A DNA stretch of 64,000 nt from Burkholderiaceae bacterium (GTDB lineage: Bacteria; Pseudomonadota; Gammaproteobacteria; Burkholderiales; Burkholderiaceae_C). The DNA lies in NCBI GenBank assembly GCA_023954095.1, contig JAMLIQ010000007.1:24564-88563 (forward strand). Reading direction: 5' to 3'. Position 1 is the stretch's first letter. The number at the start of each line of letters is the position of its first letter. Positions 8,564 through 17,132 of the stretch are shown here, piece by piece. The position numbers and the translations under genes were made by a program. The notes under the pieces are model-generated. The model was not told where the DNA came from, searched no databases, and saw only the letters and a list, made by a program, of their open reading frames with translations.

Positions 8564-10747
8564 TCAATATTTCAACCGCGCGTAATATGTCTTCTGCGCC
8601 GCCTCGCGCGCCTGGCGCAAGGTGTGGATGCCCTGCTCCTTCAGCAGCGGGATGAGGCGCAACCAGATCTCTGCCGTCACCAGTGCATCGCCCAGCGCCG
8701 TGTGGCGCCCGAGCACGGTCACGTTGAACCGTTCGGCAATGGCCTCGAGGCGGTGCGAGTCCTGGTGCGGATGCACGACGGCGGACAGCAGCAGCGTATC
8801 CAGCACCGGCTGGTGAAAAGCGATGCCCGTGGCCTCTTCCTGCAACTGCAGGAAGCGCATGTCGAATGCCGCGTTGTGCGCCACCAGCACGGTGTCCTGC
8901 GCAAAGGCATGGAACACGGGCAGCACCTCGCCAATGCGCGGTTTGTCCACCACCATGTCTTCGGAGATACCGTGGATGGGAACGGACGCCGCAGGGATGG
9001 GGCGCCCCGGGTTCACCAGTTGCTCGAAGCACTCCTGCCGCAGCAGCTTGCCGTTGACGATGCGCGCTGCCCCGAGCTGGATGATGGCGTCGCCCCCTGC
9101 GGGATTGAGGCCCGTGGTTTCCGTATCGAAAACGGTGTAGGTCAGCTCGGACAGAAGCCGGTCGTCCAGGGCGCTGCCCTCTTCGGACATCTGGAACAGA
9201 TCGAAGTCGTAGTACTCGGGCCGGCTGAAGTCGCTCTCGCCCAGCGCCGCATCCACCACGCCCTGCACGCTGGCCAGGGGCAGCATGAAACGGAAGAAGG
9301 CCTGGTGCCGGGCGCGCTCACGCTCGAACCACATCTCGCCCCCATGGCGCTCGATCACATCCCGTACGGTCAGCGGGCTGCGCTCACTGCCGAAGCGCAT
9401 GGTGTCCATTTCCCAGCTCATGACAGTTTCATTGCTCATGGCCTGGCCGCTCCAGACCAGGTCCAGCTGGGCATGTGCCCCCACGGCTTGCAGGCGCAGC
9501 TGCAGGAAGCGCACCTCGAACTCTTCCACCAGCCGATGGGCCAGGTAGGTCAGCGCCTGCAGCAGGGTGTAGCTGTCCACCTTGAGCCACACACTGGCAT
9601 CCACCGCGTCCAACGTCACGGGACAGGTGCAATGGGCTGCGATCTGGCGCTGGGCAGCGGTCGCCAGGTCAGCGCCCAGCATGTCCTCCATGGGCCAGCG
9701 GGTCTTGAGGCGCTGCGTGGCACGCTGCGCCAGATCGGTGATGCGCTGCCCCATGGCGCCCACCTCCTCGCGCACCACAGCCAGAAAGCGCTCACGCATG
9801 GCAGGTTCCAGATCGGAGTAGCCCAGCATGTCCACGGCGGCCTGGATGTTGGCCAGCGAAGCCCGGCTGCCCTCGGTCAACCCATGCAGAAGCTGGTCGC
9901 GCGCCGCCTCCTCCTCGACGCTGGCAGTCACGTTGTTGAGCAGCAGCACAAAGCCGCTGACCACCGCCTGCGTGGCCTGGGCCGCCACGCCATCGTCCCC
10001 CACGGCGCGCACGGGAGCCACCTGCACGCGCAGCAACTGCCCTCCCTGGGTGGTGGTGACGAATTGCGCCGACGGGCTGGCCACGCCCCGCACCAGGCTC
10101 TGGTGGATACGCTCGAGCGCATGGGCCAGCAGTTGCCGGTCAAACACGGCATAGATGGAGCGGCCAATACCGACCAACTCGGCGCCATCGGCCAGTCCAG
10201 GCTCTGGCGAGAGGGCGCGGAACTGCTGGCGTGCGCGCTGGTTGTAGAGCAGGATGCGCCCGTCGCGGTTGCAGACCACCACGCTCTGGTTCAGCTCGGC
10301 CATCAGGGCGGCCAGACGGTCCTTCTCCTGCTGCACGCGCACACTGGCCTGCGCCACCTGTTCGGACATGTCGCCCCGCAGCTGGTCGCGCTGGGCCGCC
10401 AGCTCGTTCACCGCATTGGCCAGGGCCTGCATTTCGGCCGTGCCCCGAGGCTTGAGCTTCTGCGGCGTGGTGGCGGACAACACCACGCGGGTTTCTTCCA
10501 ACAACCGGTAAGGCGCACCCACGTAACGGCGGTGCAGGACACGCAGAACGCCCGCCACCAGCATCAGTCCAATCAGCCAGCCCACCGCCACCAGGGCCGT
10601 GCGCGAAGCCAGTACATCGCCCACGGCAGTGCGCTCGTCCTGCGTCAGCGTGGACCAGACAATCACGGACATCAGTACCAGCCACAAGGCCATGACCAGG
10701 CCCGAAGCGGCAATGGCCAGTACCAGCCGGGGATCGGTCTTTTTCAT
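8564..10747 (-). CDS. Membrane PAS / pseudo-histidine-kinase / DEDDh 3'-5' exonuclease fusion
   Basis: A 727-residue fusion. Two membrane helices (about 9-31 and 50-70), a HAMP-like and coiled-coil stretch (75-150) and a PAS domain (150-275) lead into a HisKA-like helix where the phospho-acceptor His is replaced by Glu292 (LTEGSRASLANI aligns with LTHELRTPLTSI-type boxes). The ATPase-like region at about 385-490 lacks the N-box Asn and the DxGxG motif. The C-terminal DnaQ-type exonuclease (535-700) looks intact: Asp541/Glu543 in FDTETTG, Asp629 in HNAAFD, and His682/Asp687 in HTALGD. Its ATG overlaps the receiver gene by four bases. It is therefore probably a sensor-controlled nuclease with no kinase activity; substrate and signal are unknown. 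Confidence 0.85.
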   Translation of the reverse strand: MKKTDPRLVLAIAASGLVMALWLVLMSVIVWSTLTQDERTAVGDVLASRTALVAVGWLIGLMLVAGVLRVLHRRYVGAPYRLLEETRVVLSATTPQKLKPRGTAEMQALANAVNELAAQRDQLRGDMSEQVAQASVRVQQEKDRLAALMAELNQSVVVCNRDGRILLYNQRARQQFRALSPEPGLADGAELVGIGRSIYAVFDRQLLAHALERIHQSLVRGVASPSAQFVTTTQGGQLLRVQVAPVRAVGDDGVAAQATQAVVSGFVLLLNNVTASVEEEAARDQLLHGLTEGSRASLANIQAAVDMLGYSDLEPAMRERFLAVVREEVGAMGQRITDLAQRATQRLKTRWPMEDMLGADLATAAQRQIAAHCTCPVTLDAVDASVWLKVDSYTLLQALTYLAHRLVEEFEVRFLQLRLQAVGAHAQLDLVWSGQAMSNETVMSWEMDTMRFGSERSPLTVRDVIERHGGEMWFERERARHQAFFRFMLPLASVQGVVDAALGESDFSRPEYYDFDLFQMSEEGSALDDRLLSELTYTVFDTETTGLNPAGGDAIIQLGAARIVNGKLLRQECFEQLVNPGRPIPAASVPIHGISEDMVVDKPRIGEVLPVFHAFAQDTVLVAHNAAFDMRFLQLQEEATGIAFHQPVLDTLLLSAVVHPHQDSHRLEAIAERFNVTVLGRHTALGDALVTAEIWLRLIPLLKEQGIHTLRQAREAAQKTYYARLKY

Positions 10748-11121
10748 GCCGGAGTCTCCCCCAGCAGCTCTGCCACTTTCTGCACCAGTTCGCGGGTGGA
10801 GAAGGGCTTGGTCATGTAGGCATCGGCCCCCAGGGCCAGCCCCTTGGCCACGTCAGTTTCGCGCCCCTTGGCGGTCAGCATCAGGATCTTGGTCGCCTGC
10901 AGCGTCTCATCGGCCCGGACTGCCTGGCAGACCTCGAAGCCCGTCTTGTGCGGCATCATCACATCGAGCAGCACCAGCGCGGGATGTTCGCGTGCAATGG
11001 CATCGAGCGCTTCCTGGCCATCGCGCGCCACGACCACGGCGTAGCCCCCGCGCTGCAGCAGGTATTCCAGCGAGATCACGATATTGGGCTCGTCGTCGGC
11101 AATCAGTATCTTGTGCGTCAT
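10744..11121 (-). CDS. Single-domain response regulator (receiver only)
   Basis: A 125-residue CheY-like receiver with no output domain. Acidic pocket Asp9/Asp10, phospho-acceptor Asp53 (LLDVMMP), Thr83 and Lys105 (TKPFS) are all present. It overlaps the upstream symporter-kinase gene and the downstream exonuclease-fusion gene by four bases each (ATGA), so all three are translationally coupled and the kinase is its likely phosphodonor. Related SLC5-kinases usually pair with DNA-binding regulators (CrbR LuxR-type, CbrB NtrC-type); this one must act through protein contact, possibly with the fusion protein encoded next. Confidence 0.92.
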   Translation of the reverse strand: MTHKILIADDEPNIVISLEYLLQRGGYAVVVARDGQEALDAIAREHPALVLLDVMMPHKTGFEVCQAVRADETLQATKILMLTAKGRETDVAKGLALGADAYMTKPFSTRELVQKVAELLGETPA

Positions 11122-13862
11122 GGGATTGTGTCTCCGGAAGTGGGGGCATCAATGGGCAGCCAGAAGCAGAAGCACGCCCCCTGCTGGCCGGTGGGCTCCA
11201 GCCACAGGCGCCCGCCAAAATGTTCTGCGATATGGCGGCTGATCGGCAGGCCCAGGCCCGTCCCATGCGCCACCTGTGCACCCCTGTCGGTCTGGTGAAA
11301 GCGGTCGAAAATCATGGTCTCATGGCCGGGCTCCACCCCGGGGCCATTGTCCTGCACGCATACCGTCATGCCCTGGCCGTCGTGCGTGAGCCGCACCTGG
11401 ACCTGGCCTGCGGCGGACGGCACAAACTTGGCCGCGTTGGACAGCAGATTGAGCAGCACCTGGAGAATACGGTCGGGGTCGGCATGCAGCAAGGGCACCG
11501 CATCCGGCAGCTGCACATGCACCTGGGCAGCGCGCTCGCGGAACACTTCGGCCGTGGTGGCCACGGCACGTTCCACCAGCGAACGCATGTCCACCGGCGC
11601 CACATGCCATTCCGCATGCCCCGACTCGATCTTGGCCATGTCCAGCACCTGGTTGACCAGCCGGGTCAGGCGCTCGGTCTCGGCCACGATGATGCCGATG
11701 AACTGCTGGCGCTGAACGGCGGACATCTCGGTATCGTCCTGCATGAGCTCAGCCAGCGCACGGATGGAGGTCAACGGCGTGCGCAGTTCATGTGTGACAG
11801 ACGACATGAAGTCGTCCTTGAGCCGGTCCAGGCTTTGCAGCTGTTTGTTGGCGGCGCGCAGTTCCGCCGTGGCCTGCTCCAGCGACCGCGACTTGCCCTC
11901 CAGCGCGCGCGAGTAGGCGCGTATCTGGGACGCCTCGTCCAGAATGCGCAGCACGTCGTCGGGCGAGAGTGTTTCCTCCTCGGCCACCGAAGCCACCAGC
12001 GCACGGGCCGAAGCGCTGCCTACAGCGCCCGCCAATTGGGTTTCGACAAACTGCACCAGACGGGCATCGGGCCGCAGGGCCTGCACCTGGCGAACGCCCA
12101 CGCGCTGCGCATAGCCGTCAAACAGCGCACGCGCCTTGGTGCCCCCCAGAAAACGCTCACACAGCCGCAGCAAATCCTGCGTATTGGCCCGCCCGCGCCA
12201 GAACACCGGGCTGGAGGCCGCCGTGCGCTGGAACACATCGACAAACAGCAGCGCCTGGCTGGCCTCGCGGCCCGAGGGCACACGCCACAGCGAAACCCCC
12301 ACATAGACCACGGCATTGACCAGCATGCTCCAGAACAAAGAATGCGTGAGGCCATCAAACCCCTGCAAACCCAGCAGTTGCTCCGGCCGCAGCCAGGCCA
12401 GCCCCCAGGGCCCCCGGGCGATGAAATCCGTCGCCAGCCAGCCCGACTTGGCAATCGACGGCAGCATAAGGGTATAGGCCCACATCAAGAACCCCGCCAA
12501 CAAGCCCGCCAGCGCGCCTTGCCGGGTGCCGCCCTTCCAGTACATGCCGCCGAGTACCACCGGCGCAAACTGCGCCACCGCTGCAAAGCTGATGAGCCCG
12601 ATGCTCACCAGCGCATAGGCCTCCCCCGCCAGGTGAAAGTACACGTAGCCCAGCACCAGCACCCCCAGGATGGCGGCACGCCGGATACCCAGCAGCACGC
12701 GCGAGAGATCTTGCCCTTCACTGCTGCGCAGGTGGCGCCAGCGCAGCAGCAGGGGCAGCACCAGTTCGTTGCTGACCATGATGGACACCGCTACGGTTTC
12801 CACGATGACCATGCCCGTGGCCGCAGACAAGCCCCCCACAAAGGCAAACAGCGCCAGAGCGTTCTGCCCGGCGGCCAGGGGCAGCGACAACACAAAATTT
12901 TCGGCATTGGCCTGGCCCGAACCAAAGTACAGCAGACCGCCCAGTGCAATGGGCAGCACAAACAGATTGATGAGCAACAGGTACAGGGGGAACACCCAGG
13001 CAGCGCGGCGCAGATGGGTCTCGCGCACGTTCTCCACCACCATGACCTGGAACTGGCGGGGCAGGAACACCACCGAAAACATGGACAGCACGGTCAGCCC
13101 GAACCACTGCGCCCAGGCAAACTGCCCTCCCTGCTCCAGACGCAGCAATTGCCGCAGCTCCGGCTCGGCCTGCGCACGGGAAAACAGATCACCCAGACCA
13201 TCAAACAGGCTGTACACCACAAAGAAGCCGACCGACAGGAATGCCACCAGCTTGACCACCGACTCGAAGGCGATGGCCGCCACCATGCCCTCGTGCCGCT
13301 CCGTGGTATCCAGATGCCGCGCACCAAACACCATGGCAAAACCTGCCAGCACCAGTGCCACATAGAAGGCACTGTCCTGGCTCCAGTGCACGGGCAATGC
13401 GGCGGCGGCCCCTTCGGTGGCCGTCAACAGGCTGTACCCGGCCGAGACCGCCTTGAGCTGCAAGGCAATGTAGGGCACGATACCCACGACCGCGATCAAG
13501 GTCACCAGGCCTGCCAGCAGCGGGCTTTTGCCGTAGCGGCTCGCAACGAAATCGGCAATCGACGTGATGCGGTAGGTCTTGGCGATCCGGATCATCTTGC
13601 GCAGCACGATCCAGCCCAGCACCATGACCAGCGTGGGCCCCAGATAGATGGGTAGAAACCAAACGCCCCCCGAGGCCGCCCGCCCCACACTCCCAAAGTA
13701 GGTCCAGGCCGTGCAGTACACCGCCAGCGAAAGCGCATAAACCCAGGGGTTGGCAATGACAGAGCGGCCTTGCTGCGCACGGCGGTCAGCCCAGTACGCC
13801 ACGGCAAACAGCAGCAGCAGGTAGGCAAAGGACGCCGCAATGACCAGAAAAGGCGACAGCAT
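11118..13862 (-). CDS. SLC5 symporter-fused sensor histidine kinase (CrbS/CbrA/MxtR type)
   Basis: A 914-residue membrane protein. The N-terminal half is a sodium:solute symporter fold with about 13 helices (start SFAYLLLLFAVAYWADRRA; conserved TAWTYFGSVGRAASGG). A linker at about 500-670 with coiled coil leads to HisKA with His691 (VTHELRTPL) and a full HATPase (LLNLLSNAAKF, DNGPGV, GTGLGLPIS). The family senses nutrient or carboxylate status; the Vibrio and Pseudomonas relatives control acetate or carbon use. It starts two bases after the small membrane gene at 13865-14140 and overlaps the receiver gene. Whether the symporter part still transports is not shown by sequence. Confidence 0.9.
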   Translation of the reverse strand: MLSPFLVIAASFAYLLLLFAVAYWADRRAQQGRSVIANPWVYALSLAVYCTAWTYFGSVGRAASGGVWFLPIYLGPTLVMVLGWIVLRKMIRIAKTYRITSIADFVASRYGKSPLLAGLVTLIAVVGIVPYIALQLKAVSAGYSLLTATEGAAAALPVHWSQDSAFYVALVLAGFAMVFGARHLDTTERHEGMVAAIAFESVVKLVAFLSVGFFVVYSLFDGLGDLFSRAQAEPELRQLLRLEQGGQFAWAQWFGLTVLSMFSVVFLPRQFQVMVVENVRETHLRRAAWVFPLYLLLINLFVLPIALGGLLYFGSGQANAENFVLSLPLAAGQNALALFAFVGGLSAATGMVIVETVAVSIMVSNELVLPLLLRWRHLRSSEGQDLSRVLLGIRRAAILGVLVLGYVYFHLAGEAYALVSIGLISFAAVAQFAPVVLGGMYWKGGTRQGALAGLLAGFLMWAYTLMLPSIAKSGWLATDFIARGPWGLAWLRPEQLLGLQGFDGLTHSLFWSMLVNAVVYVGVSLWRVPSGREASQALLFVDVFQRTAASSPVFWRGRANTQDLLRLCERFLGGTKARALFDGYAQRVGVRQVQALRPDARLVQFVETQLAGAVGSASARALVASVAEEETLSPDDVLRILDEASQIRAYSRALEGKSRSLEQATAELRAANKQLQSLDRLKDDFMSSVTHELRTPLTSIRALAELMQDDTEMSAVQRQQFIGIIVAETERLTRLVNQVLDMAKIESGHAEWHVAPVDMRSLVERAVATTAEVFRERAAQVHVQLPDAVPLLHADPDRILQVLLNLLSNAAKFVPSAAGQVQVRLTHDGQGMTVCVQDNGPGVEPGHETMIFDRFHQTDRGAQVAHGTGLGLPISRHIAEHFGGRLWLEPTGQQGACFCFWLPIDAPTSGDTIP

Positions 13863-13864
13863 GG

Positions 13865-14140
13865 CTAGGGTTTGGAGGAAGGGCCGCCCTGGTCCTCGGG
13901 CGGCGGAGCAAAGACCGCGCGCTCATCCGGGCGCTCATCGAAGCGGTCCTGCGGACGCTCCATCAACCAGGCCAGCGCCGCGATGATGCCGCCCCAGAGC
14001 CACAGCAAGGCCAGCGGGAACAGCGGAATTCCCCACAGCACCACATCGTGGTCCCACAGGCCCAGCAACGGGAAATTGAACAGCAACCAGCCGACGGCAA
14101 ACAGGGCCACCAGGCGTTGGGAGCCGAGTCCTTTGAGCAC
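13865..14140 (-). CDS. Small two-helix membrane protein preceding the symporter-kinase
   Basis: A 91-residue protein with two hydrophobic segments (about 10-30 and 35-58), a D-H-D turn between them and a charged, proline-rich tail. The start is GTG at 14140, chosen because AGGAGA lies six bases upstream. Its size, topology and position directly before an SLC5-type gene resemble DUF3311/DUF485/DUF4212 small partner proteins of symporters, but no family could be assigned with certainty. It is probably co-translated with the kinase gene two bases downstream. Confidence 0.65.
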   Translation of the reverse strand: MLKGLGSQRLVALFAVGWLLFNFPLLGLWDHDVVLWGIPLFPLALLWLWGGIIAALAWLMERPQDRFDERPDERAVFAPPPEDQGGPSSKP

Positions 14141-14235
14141 GATGGTCTCCTGGCAAGAAGGTCTAAGCGCCTCCCTGCTGCCATTGTGCGCCCCGCACTT
14201 ACCAAGGTCTTACGTGCAGGGCCGCAGGTCGGGAT

Positions 14236-14607
14236 TCAGCCTTTGGACTGCGCCTTGGCCTTGCCCTTGGCGAAGGTGTTGTGCGCCTGGCGCGACAGGG
14301 CGAAATCGAGGAAAAATTTGCACCAGATGGTGCTGCCAGCCATGGCCGTCCAGGTGTTGTAGTCGAACAGGCCCAGCGCGACGGTCACGATCACCACCGC
14401 CGCGACGGCGCCCGCCACGAGATTGATTGCCACCGCATAGGGAGCGTATTTTTCGGGATGGGGAGGGGATTCACCGCGCTTGAGCGCCACCTCGGAAAAA
14501 TCCCGCCGCACCACGATGCGCCAGGCCCGGCGAAACCAGAAAAACGCCATGGGAAACAGCGCCAGATACAGAATCCACGTCAAGGCGACGCTGACATCAA
14601 AAACCAT
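14236..14607 (-). CDS. Membrane protein of unknown function
   Basis: A 123-residue protein with hydrophobic segments at about 6-26, 56-85 and possibly a third short one, basic loops between them and a lysine-rich C-terminus (KGKAKAQSKG). The frame is open to 14640, but ATG 14607 has GGGAG six bases upstream. It is the first gene after a terminator, so it may lead the transcription unit that contains the small membrane protein, symporter-kinase, receiver and exonuclease fusion; a 95-base gap separates it from the next gene. No family was recognised. Confidence 0.6.
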   Translation of the reverse strand: MVFDVSVALTWILYLALFPMAFFWFRRAWRIVVRRDFSEVALKRGESPPHPEKYAPYAVAINLVAGAVAAVVIVTVALGLFDYNTWTAMAGSTIWCKFFLDFALSRQAHNTFAKGKAKAQSKG

Positions 14608-14664
14608 GCAGGGCTCCCAGATCCGGTGGTCCGCCAGCACGCGGGCATCTCCGGAAGATTCAAT

Positions 14665-14698
14665 TAAAAAGGCCCTGCCAGCACAGCCGACAGGGCCC
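14665..14698 (-). terminator. Rho-independent terminator of the DUF4212-symporter unit
   Basis: On the minus strand GGCCCTG (14697-14691 read as complement) pairs across a 13-base loop with CAGGGCC, followed by TTTTTAATT. It lies about 60 bases past the symporter stop and just before the 14607 gene, so it separates the two transcription units. Confidence 0.8.
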
Positions 14699-14758
14699 CT
14701 ATTGTGACTGCCGCTGCGCTGGCGCGGCGGCAGTCGGTTCTACACCGTGGCCAAAGCC

Positions 14759-16567
14759 TTAGTGTGCGCCATCCACCAGCTTGGAGCCGCGCGGGATACG
14801 CACGGCTTCCACCATGGCCTGGATATGCTCTGGCGGCTCTTTGGTGACCTTGTCGACCAGGAAGGCTACCGCAAAGTTCACCACGGCACCAACGGCACCG
14901 ATAGCTTCCGGCGTGATACCGAAGAAGCTGTTCGCACCGCCGATCAGGCCCAGATACTCTGTGCCCTTGATGAAGAACAGGCCCTTGTGTGCAAACACAT
15001 AGAACAGGGTGAAGAACAGGCCTGCCAGCATGCCGGCCATGGCGCCTTCCTTGTTCATCTTCTTGCTGAAAATACCCATCATGATGGCGGGGAACAGCGA
15101 ACTGGCGGCAATACCGAAGGCCAGGGCGACGGTACCGGCCGCAAAGCCCGGCGGGTTCAGGCCCAGGTAGCCTGCCACCACGATGGCCACGGCCATGGAA
15201 ACCTTGCCCGCCAGCAGCTCGTTCTTCTCGCTGATGTTGGGGTTGAACACGCCCTTGACCAGGTCATGCGACACGGCCGAGGAAATGGCCATCAGCAAAC
15301 CGGCAGCCGTCGACAAGGCAGCAGCCAGGCCACCCGCAGCCACCAGCGCGATCACCCAGTTGGGCAGCAACGCGATTTCCGGGTTGGCCAGCACGATGAT
15401 GTCGGCATTGACGCTCAGCTCGTTGCCCTTCCAGCCTGCAGCAGCGGCCTTTTCGGTCACAGCAGCATTCTTGGTCTTGTCGTTGTAGTACTGGATGCGG
15501 CCGTCACCGTTCTTGTCTTCGAACTTCAGCAGGCCGGTCTTTTCCCAGCGCTTCATCCAGTCGGGACGCTCTTCGTACTTGATGCTGGACTCGGCGCCAA
15601 ACGGATCTGCATCCTGCATCACCACGCCGGGCGTGATCGTGCGGATCAGATTGGTCTTGGCCATGGCAGCCACTGCAGGCGCCGTGGTGTACAGGATGGC
15701 AATGAAGATCAGGGCCCAGCCGGCCGAGCTGCGTGCATCCTTCACCGAAGGCACGGTAAAGAATCGCATGATGACATGCGGCAGACCGGCGGTACCGATC
15801 ATCAGCGACATGGTGTACATGAACATGTTCAGCGAACTACCCGGCAGTTGCGTGGTGTACTTGCCGAAGCCCAGATCGGTGACGACCTTGTCGAGCGTAG
15901 CCAGCAGCGACACATCGTGGCCCACCAAATTGGAACCCAGGCCCAGCTGGGGGATCGGGTTGCCGGTGAGCTGCAGCGAGATGAACACGGCAGGCACGGT
16001 ATAGGCCAGGATCAGCACGATGTACTGCGCCACCTGCGTGTAGGTGATGCCCTTCATGCCGCCGAACACAGCGTAGGCGAACACAATGGCCATGCCGACG
16101 TAGATGCCGGTGTCGCTGGAGACGCCCAGGAAGCGCGAGAACGCCACGCCCACACCGGTCATCTGACCGATGATGTAGGTCAGCGATGCCACGAGCAGGC
16201 AAAGCACGGCCACAGTGCTGGCGCTCTTGGAGTAGAAGCGGTCACCAATGAACTGCGGCACCGTGAACTTGCCGAACTTGCGCAGGTAGGGTGCCAGCAG
16301 CATGGCCAGCAGCACGTAGCCGCCAGTCCAGCCCATGAGGAACAGGCCGCCGCCATAACCCATGTTGGAGATCAGACCCGCCATGGAGATGAACGACGCC
16401 GCACTCATCCAGTCGGCCGCCGTGGCCATGCCGTTGGTAATGGGGTGCACGCTGCCGCCGGCCGCGTAGAACTCGCTGGTCGATCCGGCACGGGCCCAGA
16501 CCGCGATGCCGATGTAGAGCGCAAAGCTCGCACCGACGAACAGGTAAATAGTTGTTTGCAGATCCAT
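14759..16567 (-). CDS. Sodium:solute symporter, VC_2705 subfamily
   Basis: A 602-residue SLC5-family permease with about 13 membrane helices, probably importing a small carboxylate such as acetate with sodium. Family marks include SEFYAAGGSVHPITNGMATA near residue 30, WMSAASFISMAGL and the helix AVFGGMKGITYTQVAQY. A polar insertion with EERPDWMKRWEKTGLLKFEDKNGDGRI near the middle is typical of this subfamily rather than of ActP. It lies ten bases after the DUF4212 gene and ends before a terminator. Close neighbours encode an SLC5-fused kinase, so it may be a target or partner of that sensor (inference). Confidence 0.9.
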   Translation of the reverse strand: MDLQTTIYLFVGASFALYIGIAVWARAGSTSEFYAAGGSVHPITNGMATAADWMSAASFISMAGLISNMGYGGGLFLMGWTGGYVLLAMLLAPYLRKFGKFTVPQFIGDRFYSKSASTVAVLCLLVASLTYIIGQMTGVGVAFSRFLGVSSDTGIYVGMAIVFAYAVFGGMKGITYTQVAQYIVLILAYTVPAVFISLQLTGNPIPQLGLGSNLVGHDVSLLATLDKVVTDLGFGKYTTQLPGSSLNMFMYTMSLMIGTAGLPHVIMRFFTVPSVKDARSSAGWALIFIAILYTTAPAVAAMAKTNLIRTITPGVVMQDADPFGAESSIKYEERPDWMKRWEKTGLLKFEDKNGDGRIQYYNDKTKNAAVTEKAAAAGWKGNELSVNADIIVLANPEIALLPNWVIALVAAGGLAAALSTAAGLLMAISSAVSHDLVKGVFNPNISEKNELLAGKVSMAVAIVVAGYLGLNPPGFAAGTVALAFGIAASSLFPAIMMGIFSKKMNKEGAMAGMLAGLFFTLFYVFAHKGLFFIKGTEYLGLIGGANSFFGITPEAIGAVGAVVNFAVAFLVDKVTKEPPEHIQAMVEAVRIPRGSKLVDGAH

Positions 16568-16577
16568 GATTCAGTCC

Positions 16578-16838
16578 TCAGTCTTCGTGTACGTCGAACT
16601 GGCGGTCAATGTCACCCATCTTCTTGGCGTAATAAAAGATCAGCGCAATGAAGATGTAGATAGAGCCCTGTTGTGCAAACCAGAACCCAAGCGGATAGCC
16701 GCCCAGCTTGATGTTGTTGAGCAGATCGGCGAACAGAATTCCCGCGCCAAACGACACTACAAACCAGATGATGAGAATCTTGGTCAGCAGGCCGAGCGTG
16801 GCTTTCCAGTAGGCGTGACTGCTTTTGTCTTCCTTCAT
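16578..16838 (-). CDS. DUF4212 small subunit of sodium:solute symporter
   Basis: An 86-residue protein with two membrane helices (about 16-38 and 50-72) and the family motifs HAYWKAT, FADLLNNIKLGGYPLGFWFAQQGS and a charged C-terminus. DUF4212 proteins nearly always precede VC_2705-type symporters and are named symporter small subunits. The frame is open to 17108, but ATG 16838 with AGAGGGG upstream matches the family start. Upstream, 16839-17132 is a divergent promoter region of 294 bases in which no clear motif could be assigned. Confidence 0.9.
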   Translation of the reverse strand: MKEDKSSHAYWKATLGLLTKILIIWFVVSFGAGILFADLLNNIKLGGYPLGFWFAQQGSIYIFIALIFYYAKKMGDIDRQFDVHED

Positions 16839-17132
16839 GAAATCCCCTCTTGTGTGAGAACAGAACCACAGCGCAAAAAGCACTGCCCCTGCGCATTCCG
16901 CAGGCGGTGCCATCGGATTGCGTAAGCGACTGTGTTCACGCTTCCTTACAGCGAACTGATGAAATTCCCCAAACCATCGAATGAGCGGGGCACTCAAGGG
17001 AAAACACCGATTCGGGCTGTGGTGACTGTTACGACAGCCCTCGGTGAAATCCCTAATGGCGCAAGCCCGTGATGCCGAAACACTATGTGACATCTTGGTT
17101 TGCCTCATGATTGAAAGCGTCTGCGATTTCCC

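Noticed and set aside
8371-8570. CRISPR-like repeats
   Set aside because: The copies are inverted, only two occur here, and there are no regular spacers or cas genes.
10599-13655. A 1018-codon open frame on the plus strand
   Set aside because: It is antisense to the symporter-kinase gene, has His/Gln/Arg-rich low-complexity sequence and matches no family; it is a GC-rich shadow.
16900-16930. TGGCAC-like sequence on the minus strand upstream of DUF4212 as a sigma-54 promoter
   Set aside because: The -12 element is off by one base and does not match TTGC, so the site is not convincing.
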